This document shows positions 25,637 to 33,641 of a DNA stretch of 64,000 nucleotides, one piece after another. The notes below the pieces were generated by a model. That model had not been told where the DNA came from. It made no database searches and saw only the letters and a program-made list of their open reading frames with translations. A program made the position numbers and the translations under genes. The stretch is from Streptomyces venezuelae. GTDB taxonomy: Bacteria; Actinomycetota; Actinomycetes; Streptomycetales; Streptomycetaceae. The DNA is taken from contig NZ_CP029192.1 of the NCBI RefSeq assembly GCF_008642315.1, forward strand, positions 6,448,001-6,512,000. The letters run 5' to 3'. The first letter of the stretch is position 1. Every line of letters starts with the position of its first letter.

Positions 25637-26731
25637 CTAGCCCTCCGCGGGCGCCTGTGCGGCCTCCGCGGCCTGTGCCGTCTCCGGCTTCCGCTCCGGC
25701 AGCTCCGCCGCCAGCGCGGCCGCGGCCTGCACCAGCGGCAGCGCGAGCAGCGCGCCCGCGCCCTCGCCGACCTTCACACCGTGCGAGAGCAGCGGTTCGA
25801 GCGCCATCCGGTCGAGCGCCTTGGTCTGCGCCGGCTCCCCGCTGTCGTGCCCCGCCAGCCACCAGTCCGGCGCCCGGAAGGCGACCCGCTGGGCCACCAG
25901 TGCGGCCGCCGACGCGACGACACCGTCCAGGATCACCGGCGTACGCCGCACCGCGCACTGCAGCAGGAAGCCCGTCATCGCCGCGACGTCGGCGCCGCCC
26001 ACCGCGGCGAGCAGCTCGAGCTGGTCGCCGAGCACGGGCCTGGCCCGCCGCAGCGCGTCCCGTACGACCGCGCACTTGCGCATCCACGCCAGGTCGTCGA
26101 TGGGTTCGCCGCCCCGCCCGGTCACCACCGACGCGTCGGTCCCGCACAACGCGGCGACCAGCGTCGCGGCGGGCGTCGTGCCGCCCACGCTCACATCGCC
26201 GAGGACGACCAGATCGGTGCCCGAGTCCGCCTCCTCGTCGGCCACGGCCATGCCCGCGCGCAGCGCCCGCTCCGCCTCCTCGGCGGTCAGCGCGTCCTCG
26301 ACGTCGATGCGGCCGGAGCCGCGCCGCACCCGGTGGCCCGCCACCTCGGCGGGCAGCTCCTCCGGGTCGCAGTCCAAGGCCATGTCGACGACGCGGACCG
26401 GCACCTCGAGGCGGCGCGCGAGGACGGCCGCCGGGGTCTCGCCGGCCAGCACGGAACGTACGAGCGCGGCGGCGCTCCCCGCGGGCCGCGCCGAGACACC
26501 CACCTCGGACACGCCGTGGTCACCCGCGAAGAGGACCACGCGCGGCCGCTCGACCGGCCGCACCGGCACCGAGGACTGGGCCGCCGCGAGCCACTCGCCG
26601 AGTTCGTCGAGGCGGCCCAGCGAGCCGGGTGGCACGGACTGCCGCTCCCGGCGTTCCTCGGCGTCGCGGCGGACCCCGCCGTCGGGCCGCTCGATCAGGT
26701 CGGTGAAGTCGTCGAGATTCAGCGAGCTCAT
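25637..26731 (-). CDS. cobT: nicotinate-nucleotide--dimethylbenzimidazole phosphoribosyltransferase
   Basis: A 364-residue enzyme. PPGSLGRLDELG near the N-terminus, FAGDHGVSEVGVS, GDVSVGGTTPAAT and GVKVGEGAGA near the C-terminus (containing the catalytic Glu) are the family hallmarks. It makes alpha-ribazole phosphate from nicotinate mononucleotide and 5,6-dimethylbenzimidazole for the lower ligand of cobalamin, in the cytoplasm. The tail is Ala/Glu/Pro-rich and dispensable-looking. The ATG at 26731 has no Shine-Dalgarno but a TACTGT box 7 bases upstream, so a leaderless transcript is likely. cobS and the cobU fusion gene flank it at a distance. Confidence 0.94.
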   Translation of the reverse strand: MSSLNLDDFTDLIERPDGGVRRDAEERRERQSVPPGSLGRLDELGEWLAAAQSSVPVRPVERPRVVLFAGDHGVSEVGVSARPAGSAAALVRSVLAGETPAAVLARRLEVPVRVVDMALDCDPEELPAEVAGHRVRRGSGRIDVEDALTAEEAERALRAGMAVADEEADSGTDLVVLGDVSVGGTTPAATLVAALCGTDASVVTGRGGEPIDDLAWMRKCAVVRDALRRARPVLGDQLELLAAVGGADVAAMTGFLLQCAVRRTPVILDGVVASAAALVAQRVAFRAPDWWLAGHDSGEPAQTKALDRMALEPLLSHGVKVGEGAGALLALPLVQAAAALAAELPERKPETAQAAEAAQAPAEG

Positions 26732-26738
26732 TCGCCGA

Positions 26739-26744
26739 ACAGTA
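26739..26744 (-). promoter_or_regulatory. -10 box of leaderless cobT promoter
   Basis: On the minus strand TACTGT ends 7 bases before the ATG at 26731, and there is no ribosome-binding site. No cobalamin riboswitch elements are visible in the 146 bases up to the divergent gene. Confidence 0.45.
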
Positions 26745-26877
26745 CCGGGAGCGGCACGGATGTCGCTCGAACGGCCCTGCGAACCACGTCGGGCAGGGCA
26801 TCCCCGCATGACGGCACCAGATATGCGGAATGGTCCATTCGTTCCTGTTTGTCCCGGCTTCCTCCAGGAGTGCGACC

Positions 26878-27933
26878 ATGACCACGGATGCCGTCGCCCA
26901 GCGAGTCGCCGCCCGGCGCTCCGGCTACCTCGCCGAACTCGCCCAGGGCACCGAGCGGTTCCACGAGCCCCGCCGCGCCGACTGCCCCTGGTGCGGCTCC
27001 GCGCGCCTGCGGGCACGGCTGCGCACCGCCGACCTGGTCCAGCACAAGCCGGGCAGCTTCCGGCTCGACCGGTGCGACGACTGCGGCCACTCCTTCCAGA
27101 ACCCCCGCCTCACCCCCGAAGGCCTCGCCTTCTACCGCAGGGACGCCCGCGAGGGACCCGCGCTGCCCCGCCTCTCCGGTGCCCGCGTCCGCGCCCGCGC
27201 CCGCGGCAGGGCCCGCGCGCTCGGCGCCCTCGACGAGCCCGAGTGCTGGCTGGACGTCGGCACCGGCGCGGCGCACTTCCCGGCGCTGGCCAGGCAGGTC
27301 CTGCCGTACACCTCCTTCGACGGCCTCGACGCGGGCACCGGCGTCCTGGAAGGCCTGCGGCGCGGCCGCATCGAGGAGGGCCACCGCGGCTCCCTCACCA
27401 CGCTCGCCGCCCCCCTCGCCGGCCGCTACGACGCGATGAGCATGTTCCACACCCTCCAGCACGCCCCCGACCCGCGCGCGGAGCTCAGGGCCGCCCGCAC
27501 CGTGCTGCGCCCCGGCGGCCACCTCATGATCGAGGCCCCCGACCCCCAGTGCCGCTACGCCCGGCTGCTCGGCAAGTGGTGGGCGTCGTACGGCCAGCCA
27601 CGGCACCTGCACCTCATGCCGCTCGCCAACCTCCGCACGGAGCTGGAGAACCTCGGCTTCACGGTCGTCGGCGTCGAACGCCGCGCCCCGCACGTCCCGC
27701 TCGACCTGGCCTCGGCCGTCGCGCTGTTCGTCAACCGCCGCATCCCTGGACCCGACGTCCCGTGGCGCGCCAGGCCCACGTCCCCGCTCCGGCTCCGCCT
27801 GCGGCAAGCCGCCTGGTGGGCGACCGCGCCGCTGCTGGCCATCGCCCGCGCCCTCGACACGCTCCTGAGCCCCCTGCTCACCCGCACCGGCTTCTCCAAC
27901 ACCTACCGGGTCATCGCACGCAGGGGCGCCTGA
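26878..27933 (+). CDS. class I SAM-dependent methyltransferase with N-terminal zinc ribbon
   Basis: A 351-residue protein. CPWCGS and CDDCGH, about 30 residues apart near the N-terminus, form a zinc ribbon. WLDVGTGAAHFP is motif I of the Rossmann-type methyltransferase; FDGLDAG, MFHTLQHAPDP and LRPGGHLMIEAPDP are the following motifs. The tail has a hydrophobic stretch (AAWWATAPLLAIARALD) that could bind a membrane. Proteins of this architecture often methylate sugars or lipids, but the substrate is not evident. AGGAG lies 7 bases before the ATG. It sits between cobT (divergent) and the cobU fusion gene (convergent, 15 bases); a role in cobalamin metabolism is not supported by the sequence. 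Confidence 0.8.
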   Translation: MTTDAVAQRVAARRSGYLAELAQGTERFHEPRRADCPWCGSARLRARLRTADLVQHKPGSFRLDRCDDCGHSFQNPRLTPEGLAFYRRDAREGPALPRLSGARVRARARGRARALGALDEPECWLDVGTGAAHFPALARQVLPYTSFDGLDAGTGVLEGLRRGRIEEGHRGSLTTLAAPLAGRYDAMSMFHTLQHAPDPRAELRAARTVLRPGGHLMIEAPDPQCRYARLLGKWWASYGQPRHLHLMPLANLRTELENLGFTVVGVERRAPHVPLDLASAVALFVNRRIPGPDVPWRARPTSPLRLRLRQAAWWATAPLLAIARALDTLLSPLLTRTGFSNTYRVIARRGA

Positions 27934-27948
27934 CGGGCGCAGCGGAGA

Positions 27949-29175
27949 TCAGCCCCGCAGCGCCAGCGCCTGCCCCGCCACCACGAGCAGCACGTGTTCG
28001 CACTCGGCGGCGAACAGGGTGTTCAGGCGGCCCAGTTCGTCGCGGTAGCGGCGGCCGGACGCGGTCGCCGGGACGATCCCGGAGCCGACCTCGTTCGACA
28101 CGGCGACCACCGTGCGCCGGGTCGCCCGCACCGCGTCGGCGAGTTCGACGACCCGCCGCCGAAGCTCCCGCTCCCCGCCACCGGCCCACTCGTCGTCGTC
28201 CCACGCCTTCACCTCGTCCATGACGTGCGTCAGCCACAGCGACAGACAGTCGACGAGCAGCGGGGGCCCGTCATCGGCGAGCAGCGGGACGAGGTCGCAG
28301 GTCTCCGTCGTACGCCAGGAACCGGGGCGGCGCTCGCGGTGCACGCTCACCCGCCGCGCCCACTCGGTGTCGCCGTTCCTGGTCCCGCCGGTCGCCACGT
28401 ACAGCACCTCGGGGAAGGCCTCCAGGCGCCGCTCCGCCTCCACCGACTTGCCCGAACGCGCGCCGCCGAGTACCAGCGTCCGGCGCGGTACGTCCGGCAC
28501 GTCCTCGTAGGCGCCGATCACGAGCGTCGACCCGTCCGGCACGGCACGCGCCCCCGCGGCGGCCAGCCGGCGCGTCAGCTCGGGCCCCGGCGGCGCCTCG
28601 TGGCCGATGTGCACGGCGATCACGTCGGTGGTGGGCCCGACGGCTCCGGTGGCCCGCAGCCGGGCAAGACCGTCCGGGCGCCCCAGCACATCGGCGACGA
28701 CCATCTCGTACGGGGACCGCCCACCGTGTCCGTGCGCGCCGCCGTTCCCCTCGCCGAGCCCGGCGGGCGCCCCGCCCGGCGGCAGGTACAGCAGCCGCTC
28801 GCCGTCGGGCCCCGTCACCTCGTAACCGGAACCCGGCGCGTCCAGCGCCACCGTGCGCACCCGGTGCCCGGTGAGCAGCGCCAGCTCCCGCCCGTCGGCG
28901 ACCCGCCCCGGCTGCGGCAGCCCCGCGGGCACCTCGACGGCGGGCCCGTCGTGCGGATGGGAGAGGAGCACCTGGCGCACCCCGCCGAGCGAATGCCCGG
29001 CACGGGCGGCCGCGAAGGCGGCGCCCGGGGTGAGGTCGAGCAGCAGGACGCCGTCCACGAGGAGCGCGGTGGCGGCGCGCGCCGCGGGACCGAGCGCGGT
29101 CGCGCACGCCGCGCAGGGGCAGTCGGGGAGCGGCAGTCCGCCGGGGGCGCCGGTGCCGAGCAGAGTCAGTTCCAC
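27949..29175 (-). CDS. cobU: adenosylcobinamide kinase/guanylyltransferase fused to a beta-lactamase-like domain
   Basis: A 408-residue fusion. The C-terminal 180 residues are CobU/CobP: LVLGGARSGKSVEAE is the P-loop, VATGGTRNGDTEWARRVSVHRERRP carries the guanylylation region and VDCLSLWLTHVM and VSNEVGSGIVP are conserved. It phosphorylates adenosylcobinamide and adds GMP. The N-terminal 230 residues resemble a metallo-beta-lactamase fold (LTLLGTGAPGG, a CPCAAC cysteine cluster, LSHPHDG), but the His/Asp metal motif looks incomplete. The GTG at 29175 has GGGAGGA 7 bases upstream. Similar fusions occur in other Streptomyces. With CobS and CobT it completes the nucleotide-loop pathway. Confidence 0.9.
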   Translation of the reverse strand: MELTLLGTGAPGGLPLPDCPCAACATALGPAARAATALLVDGVLLLDLTPGAAFAAARAGHSLGGVRQVLLSHPHDGPAVEVPAGLPQPGRVADGRELALLTGHRVRTVALDAPGSGYEVTGPDGERLLYLPPGGAPAGLGEGNGGAHGHGGRSPYEMVVADVLGRPDGLARLRATGAVGPTTDVIAVHIGHEAPPGPELTRRLAAAGARAVPDGSTLVIGAYEDVPDVPRRTLVLGGARSGKSVEAERRLEAFPEVLYVATGGTRNGDTEWARRVSVHRERRPGSWRTTETCDLVPLLADDGPPLLVDCLSLWLTHVMDEVKAWDDDEWAGGGERELRRRVVELADAVRATRRTVVAVSNEVGSGIVPATASGRRYRDELGRLNTLFAAECEHVLLVVAGQALALRG

Positions 29176-29276
29176 ACGAAGATCCTCCCGCGTCGCGTCA
29201 GGCACCGCGCGCCCGGCTAGGCTCAAACGGATTCAGGGCGGTTCACACACCGCCACGGAACCTTCGGGAGGCTGAC

Positions 29277-29513
29277 ATGGCGGCATGGACGTGGCGGTTC
29301 GAGAAGGCGGACGGGACGGAGGTCCAGCCCGCGGTGCAGCCCGAGGAGTTCACCACTCAGGGCGACGCCGAGTCCTGGGTCGGTGAGTACTGGAAGGCGT
29401 TGGCCGAGGGTGGCGCCGACCAGGTGACCCTCTTCGAGGACGCGCGGGAGATCTACGGGCCGATGAGCCTGCACATGGAGGGCGTGGAGGAGTCCGAGGA
29501 CGCCTCGGCCTGA
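29277..29513 (+). CDS. small conserved acidic protein, function unknown
   Basis: A 78-residue protein (MAAWTWRFEKADGTEV at the N-terminus, an acidic C-terminus) without Cys, membrane segment or signal peptide. GGGAGG lies 5 bases before the ATG and a TAGGCT -10-like box is at 29218-29223, so it is expressed from its own promoter, divergent from the cobU fusion gene. A very strong terminator follows directly. I recognise it only as a type of small conserved Streptomyces protein; no function can be assigned. Confidence 0.7.
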   Translation: MAAWTWRFEKADGTEVQPAVQPEEFTTQGDAESWVGEYWKALAEGGADQVTLFEDAREIYGPMSLHMEGVEESEDASA

Positions 29514-29529
29514 CGGGCGCGCGCACGAC

Positions 29530-29564
29530 GGGAGGCGGCGGCCGGGCCACGGCCGCCGCCTCCC
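29530..29564. terminator. strong bidirectional-type hairpin
   Basis: A perfect 15-bp GC-rich stem (29530-29544 and 29550-29564) with a 5-base loop lies 16 bases after the small acidic gene and before the end of the convergent protease gene. It can serve both genes. Confidence 0.8.
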
Positions 29565-29568
29565 GCAT

Positions 29569-29630
29569 GTGTGCGTACGGGCCTCGCCTGTGTGCGTGCG
29601 GCCCTCGCCTGTGTGCGTACGGCCCCCGCT
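29569..29630. repeat. three tandem copies of a 21-bp unit
   Basis: Units begin at 29569, 29590 and 29611, each starting GTGTGCGT followed by ACGG or GCGG and a C-rich end. They differ at a few positions, and the last runs into the stop codon of the protease gene. They lie between the hairpin and the 3' end of the protease gene. It is a local tandem duplication; copy number may vary between strains. Confidence 0.8.
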
Positions 29631-30678
29631 AGATCTCCCCGAGGGTGACGTCGGCCGTCTTCTCGGCCCCGTCCCGCACGTACGTGACCTTCGCCTTCTG
29701 GCCCGGCTTGTCCGAGGCGAGCGCTTCGGAGAGCGAGTCGATGGTGGTGATCTCGTCGTCGCCGAGCCGGGTGATGATGTCCCCGGCCGCCAGGCCCGCC
29801 TTCGCCGCGGCGCCGCCCCCTGGCGCCTCGACGACGGCCACGCCCGCGGGCCGGTAGTCGTCGCCGAGGACCGTGCGGCCCGTGATGCCGAGCGCCGCCC
29901 GGCCCGAGTCGGTGACCTCGCCGTTCTCGACGATCTGGTCGGCGACGGTCTTCACCATCGACGACGGGATCGCGAACCCGATGCCGGGCGCGGCGCTGTC
30001 ACCCATCTGCGGATCGCTCGCGGCGAGCGTGGGGATGCCGATGACCTTCCCGTCGAGGTCGACGAGCGCGCCGCCGCTGTTGCCGGGGTTGATCGCGGCG
30101 GAGGTCTGCACCATGTTGGCGATCGTGGCGCCGGTCCCGCCGCCCGAGCGGCCCTCGCTGACGGTGCGCCCGGTCGCCGACACGATGCCCTGCGTGACGC
30201 TGGACGACAGGCCGAGCGGGGAGCCCATGGCCAGCACGATCTGCCCGACCTCGGCCTTGGCGGAGTCGCCGAACTCCGCGGCCTTCAGCCCGTCCGGCAC
30301 GTCGCTCAGCTTGATGACGGCCAGGTCCTGCTCCGGGTAGGAGGCGACCAGATCGGCGGTGAGCACCTGCTCGCCGGTCGCCGTCGTCACCTTGAAGCGC
30401 TTCTCCTTGCCCACGACGTGGGCGTTGGTGACGATGTGCCCCTTGTCGTCGTAGACGACCCCGGACCCCAGGCCTTCGGAGGCGTCGATCTGGACGACGG
30501 ACGGCAGAACGTCCTTGATCACCTTCTGGTAGTCGTCCTGCAGATCGCTCGCGGCGGCCGGTGCGGCCTGCGTGGTGGACCTGCCGGAGTCGCCGGAACC
30601 GGCGGAGGAACAGCCGCTGACGAGGGCGAGGGCGGCGACGCACGCCACGGAGGCGGCAGGGATACGGGAGGCAGTCAT
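29629..30678 (-). CDS. HtrA/DegP-type S1C serine protease, lipoprotein, with PDZ domain
   Basis: A 349-residue protein. The signal peptide ends in a lipobox-like ALVSGC (Cys23), so the protein is probably lipid-anchored outside the membrane, followed by a Ser/Gly/Thr linker. The trypsin-like domain has His87 (TNAHVVG), Asp118 (EQDLAVIKL) and Ser201 (INPGNSGGAL). The C-terminal PDZ domain (about residues 250-345) includes AGLAAGDIITRLGDDEI. Such proteases degrade or refold misfolded secreted proteins under envelope stress. The ATG is at 30678, with CGGGGC just upstream rather than a classical Shine-Dalgarno. It is convergent with the small acidic gene. Confidence 0.9.
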   Translation of the reverse strand: MTASRIPAASVACVAALALVSGCSSAGSGDSGRSTTQAAPAAASDLQDDYQKVIKDVLPSVVQIDASEGLGSGVVYDDKGHIVTNAHVVGKEKRFKVTTATGEQVLTADLVASYPEQDLAVIKLSDVPDGLKAAEFGDSAKAEVGQIVLAMGSPLGLSSSVTQGIVSATGRTVSEGRSGGGTGATIANMVQTSAAINPGNSGGALVDLDGKVIGIPTLAASDPQMGDSAAPGIGFAIPSSMVKTVADQIVENGEVTDSGRAALGITGRTVLGDDYRPAGVAVVEAPGGGAAAKAGLAAGDIITRLGDDEITTIDSLSEALASDKPGQKAKVTYVRDGAEKTADVTLGEI

Positions 30679-30780
30679 GCCCCGAGTGTCGGATTTGTCG
30701 TCCCGGGGCGCCCTGAATTAGGGGGCCGAACAGGCGTCGGCCCTCAGCCCCCCTCTACATGCCCGCAGCCCCCCCCCGGA

Positions 30781-30817
30781 CTGCCGCAGCCCCTCGACCT
30801 GCTTGCAGCTCCTCGAC
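30781..30817. repeat. imperfect tandem duplication
   Basis: Two adjacent units, CTGC-x-GCAGC-x-CCTCGAC, of 18 and 19 bases (30781-30798 and 30799-30817) lie between the protease start and the methyltransferase stop. They are C-rich, and a looser related copy precedes them. Confidence 0.5.
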
Positions 30818-30820
30818 CCG

Positions 30821-31528
30821 CTAGTCCCGCACTCCGCACAGATGCAGCAGCGCGGCCACCCGCCGGTACGGATCGGTCCGCCCCGCCCGTTCCTCCGCGG
30901 TGAGCAGCGCCTCGAACTCCCACTCCGGAGGGAGCGCCGCCCCGTCGGCCACGGTGTCCGTGAACACCCGCACGCCGTACCAGGCCTGCAGCGGCGCCGC
31001 GATCCCCGCCAGCGCGGAGGTCAGCGCGTCGAGCCGGTCCGCGCGGGCGTCGATCCCGAGCCGGTTGCGGTACGTCACGGAGTCGAAGGCGGCGAGCGCC
31101 CCCGACCAGTCCCCGGCCAGCCCCGGCCGCATGGCCAGCGCCTCCGCGTTGCGCACGAGCAGCGAGAGCAGCCCGCCGGGCGCCAGCATCCGGGCGAGCC
31201 CGGCGAGGAGCGCGTCGGGCTCCTCCACGTACATCAGTACGCCGTGGCAGAGCACGACGTCGAAGCTGCCGGGCAGGAAGTGCACCCCGGTCTGGTGCCC
31301 GTCGCCCTCGACGATGCGCACCCGCCCCTGGATGCCCTCGGGCTCGTCGGCGAGCGCCGCGCGGGCCGCGGCGATCATGGCGGAGTCCTGCTCGACGCCC
31401 GTCACCTTGTGACCGGCACGGGCGAGCCGCAGCGCCTGCGTGCCCTGGCCCATGCCGACGTCGAGCACGCGGAGCCGCTGCCCCACGGGGAAACGCCCGA
31501 TTATCTGCTCGTCGAGCTGGCGCGCCAC
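30821..31528 (-). CDS. class I SAM-dependent methyltransferase
   Basis: A 235-residue or longer protein. RVLDVGMGQGTQALRLA is motif I, VTGVEQDSAMI the acidic end of strand 2, FDVVLCHGVLMYVEEPDALL the central strand and LAPGGLLSLLVRN the post-motif. It resembles the CmoA/SmtA-like group, but the substrate is unknown. The GTG at 31528 is the first conventional start. Upstream the frame stays open and protein-like (GGAGAWLEKLGGLRNAVRQE) to a CTG at 31606 that overlaps the stop of the upstream DUF3043 gene and has GGAGAG 5 bases before it. The real start may therefore be CTG 31606, giving 261 residues. Confidence 0.82.
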   Translation of the reverse strand: MARQLDEQIIGRFPVGQRLRVLDVGMGQGTQALRLARAGHKVTGVEQDSAMIAAARAALADEPEGIQGRVRIVEGDGHQTGVHFLPGSFDVVLCHGVLMYVEEPDALLAGLARMLAPGGLLSLLVRNAEALAMRPGLAGDWSGALAAFDSVTYRNRLGIDARADRLDALTSALAGIAAPLQAWYGVRVFTDTVADGAALPPEWEFEALLTAEERAGRTDPYRRVAALLHLCGVRD

Positions 31529-31602
31529 CAGCTCCTGGCGAACGGCGTTGCGCAGGCCGCCCAGCTTCTCCAGCCAGGCCCCGGCCCCGCCGGTGAATCC
31601 GC

Positions 31603-32199
31603 TCAGGGCCGCTCTCCGCGCTTGACCTGCGGCTTCGGCAGACGCAGCCGACGCATCTGGAGCGTACGCATCAGGCCGTAGGCCACGGCGCCCTTCTTGT
31701 TCTCGTTCGGGAAGCGCTCGTTCAGGCGCTTCTTCAGACGGAACCCGGTGGCGACGGAGTCGACGATGATCAGGACGATCACGAAGAGCCAGGCCAGCAG
31801 CGCGACATTCTGCAGCTGCGGCACCTGGACGACGCTCAGGACGAGAATGAGCACCGCGAGGGGCAGAAAGAACTCGGCGACGCAGAAGCGCGAGTCGACG
31901 AAGTCGCGCGCGAACTTGCGCACGGGACCCTTGTCGCGGGCGGGCAGGAACCGCTCGTCGCCGCTCGCCATCGCCTCGCGCTGCTTCGCCATCTGCGTGC
32001 GGCGCTCGTCGCGCTGCCGCTTGGCGGCCTCCTTGCGCGTCGTCGGCGTGTTGGTCACGCTGCGGCGCTGGGACTGGGCCATGGCGCGCTTGGGGGTGGG
32101 GCGGCCCTTGGGGGCCTGCGGGTCACGGGGCTGGTTGGAGTCGGTCACCGGCGCCTGAACAGCCGGGGCCTTCTCTTCCTTGGATCGGCTACGGAACAC
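31603..32199 (-). CDS. DUF3043 membrane protein
   Basis: A 198-residue protein. A basic, Lys/Arg/Gln-rich N-terminal half (about residues 1-95) precedes two adjacent hydrophobic segments (about 112-128 and 134-152), then a basic tail with the family-typical YGLMRTLQMRRLRLPKPQVKRG. The conserved stretch DSRFCVAEFFLPLAV marks the start of the membrane part. The function is unknown; it is widespread in actinobacteria. The GTG at 32199 (VFRSRSKEEK) is chosen from memory of family N-termini and a TACCCT box 8 bases upstream. An ATG at 32229 is the alternative. Its stop overlaps the possible CTG start of the methyltransferase gene. Confidence 0.78.
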   Translation of the reverse strand: MFRSRSKEEKAPAVQAPVTDSNQPRDPQAPKGRPTPKRAMAQSQRRSVTNTPTTRKEAAKRQRDERRTQMAKQREAMASGDERFLPARDKGPVRKFARDFVDSRFCVAEFFLPLAVLILVLSVVQVPQLQNVALLAWLFVIVLIIVDSVATGFRLKKRLNERFPNENKKGAVAYGLMRTLQMRRLRLPKPQVKRGERP

Positions 32200-32518
32200 A
32201 AAATCCAAGGGTACGGGGTGCGGGGACATGGACGTCAGCCCGGAGGGGAACGATCCGGCAACGCCGGGCGTCTTGATTACGTGCCCAATGGGACGTACCA
32301 GGCGGTATGAGCCGGGTTCGGCGTCTGCCGCTCGCTCTTTCGGGGCCGGCTCACAGGGGTGCACCTACTCCTTACGCCGGAGCGGTGCGGGACGCAGTCG
32401 TCCTTGGGGATGAGCGCATCCGCACGCGAACAGTGCGGTAATGGATGCAGGGCCCGTACTGTGGGTTCTGAGCAGTACCTGGAGCTGGAAGTCCGTCAGA
32501 AGGGGGCGCGCGAAGCCC
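32200..32518. other. divergent upstream region of DUF3043 and pspA genes
   Basis: A 319-base gap without a convincing gene. It contains promoter-like TANNNT boxes on both strands: TACCCT (minus) before the DUF3043 start and TACTGT at 32457-32462 (plus) before pspA. An inverted repeat GTACTG...CAGTAC (32456-32461 and 32473-32478) overlaps the latter. The overlap could be a stress-regulator site for pspA; this is speculative. Confidence 0.4.
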
Positions 32519-33319
32519 ATGAGCGGTGTCATGAAGCGTATGGGGATGATCTTCCGCGCGAAGGCGAACAAGGCCCTGGACCGGGCCGAGGACCCGCGCG
32601 AGACCCTCGATTACTCGTACCAGAAACAGCTGGAGCTGCTGCAGAAGGTGCGCCGCGGCGTCGCCGACGTGGCGACGTCCCGCAAGCGCCTCGAACTGCA
32701 GCTGACCCAGCTCCAGAAGCAGTCCTCGACCCTTGAGGACCAGGGCCGCAAGGCGCTGGCGCTCGGCCGCGAGGACCTGGCCCGCGAGGCCCTGTCCCGC
32801 CGTGCGGCGCTCCAGCAGCAGGTGACGGACCTGGAGACGCAGCACCAGACCCTCCAGGGCGAGGAGGAGAAGCTCACCCTCGCGGCGCAGCGGCTTCAGG
32901 CCAAGGTCGACGCCTTCCGCACGAAGAAGGAGACGATCAAGGCCACGTACACCGCGGCGCAGGCGCAGACCCGCATCGGCGAGGCCTTCTCGGGCATCTC
33001 CGAGGAGATGGGCGACGTCGGCATGGCCATCCAGCGCGCCGAGGACAAGACCGCGCAGCTCCAGGCGCGGGCCGGCGCGATCGACGAACTGCTCGCCTCC
33101 GGGGCCCTCGACGACTCCTCCGGACTGGCCAAGGACGACATCCAGTCCGAGCTGGACCGGCTCTCCGGTGGTACAGATGTAGAGCTGGAGCTGCAGCGCA
33201 TGAAGGCGGAACTCGCCGGAGGCTCCGGCGGCGGGCAGCAGGCGATCGAGGGCGGCCAGGGCCAGTCCCAGCCGCACTCCCAGCAGCCCCAGGACACCCC
33301 GCGCTTCGACAAGCAGTAG
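32519..33319 (+). CDS. pspA: PspA/IM30-family phage-shock protein
   Basis: A 266-residue, almost wholly helical protein. The N-terminus MKRMGMIFRAKANKALDRAEDP, the motif RETLDYSYQKQLELLQKVRRGVADV (split in the family alignment) and a long heptad coiled coil up to about residue 190 are typical of PspA/IM30. The C-terminal 60 residues are Gly/Gln-rich. The protein binds and protects the inner face of the membrane under envelope stress. The start is the ATG at 32519 or the ATG at 32531; the latter matches usual family N-termini, and neither has an ideal Shine-Dalgarno. The next gene, for a PspAA protein, follows after 27 bases, so they form an operon. Confidence 0.92.
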   Translation: MSGVMKRMGMIFRAKANKALDRAEDPRETLDYSYQKQLELLQKVRRGVADVATSRKRLELQLTQLQKQSSTLEDQGRKALALGREDLAREALSRRAALQQQVTDLETQHQTLQGEEEKLTLAAQRLQAKVDAFRTKKETIKATYTAAQAQTRIGEAFSGISEEMGDVGMAIQRAEDKTAQLQARAGAIDELLASGALDDSSGLAKDDIQSELDRLSGGTDVELELQRMKAELAGGSGGGQQAIEGGQGQSQPHSQQPQDTPRFDKQ

Positions 33320-33346
33320 CCCTACGCACGTCCTGAGGAGGACGAC

Positions 33347-33625
33347 ATGATCGTACGGATCATGGGGGAGGGGCAGGTGAAGCTGGCGGACAGCCACTTC
33401 GCCGAACTGAACAAGCTGGACGACGAGCTGCTCGAGGAGATGGAGAGCGGCGACGAGCCCGGCTTCCGCCGCACGCTCCACGCCCTCCTGGACAAGGTCC
33501 GGGAACTGGGCACGCCCCTCCCGGACGACGCCCTGGAACCCTCCGAACTCATCCTCCCGTCCCCGGACGCGACGATCGCGGAGGTCCGCGACATGCTGAC
33601 GGACGACGGCTTGATCCCGGGCTGA
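33347..33625 (+). CDS. PspA-associated protein PspAA
   Basis: A 92-residue cytoplasmic protein. MIVRIMGEGQVKLADSHFAELNKLDDELLEEME and DDALEPSELILPSPDATIAEVRDML match the small PspAA family found next to pspA in actinobacteria and archaea. The function is unknown; it probably modulates PspA. GGAGGA lies 4-5 bases before the ATG. It is the second gene of the pspA operon and is followed by the hairpin-rich repeat region. Confidence 0.82.
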   Translation: MIVRIMGEGQVKLADSHFAELNKLDDELLEEMESGDEPGFRRTLHALLDKVRELGTPLPDDALEPSELILPSPDATIAEVRDMLTDDGLIPG

Positions 33626-33641
33626 CCGCGCGTAGGGGAGA

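Noticed and set aside
21469..29175. Cobalamin riboswitch before cobS, cobT or the cobU fusion gene
   Set aside because: No B12-box-like sequence or space was seen; the upstream gaps are short and the cobT promoter looks leaderless.
29569..29630. Tandem 21-bp repeats as a CRISPR array
   Set aside because: Units are contiguous with no unique spacers, only three copies, and no cas genes are present.
29569..30903. A plus-strand open frame beginning in the 21-bp tandem repeats (CVRxSPV repeats)
   Set aside because: The rest is antisense to the HtrA-type protease; the repeat peptides are a consequence of 21 being a multiple of 3.
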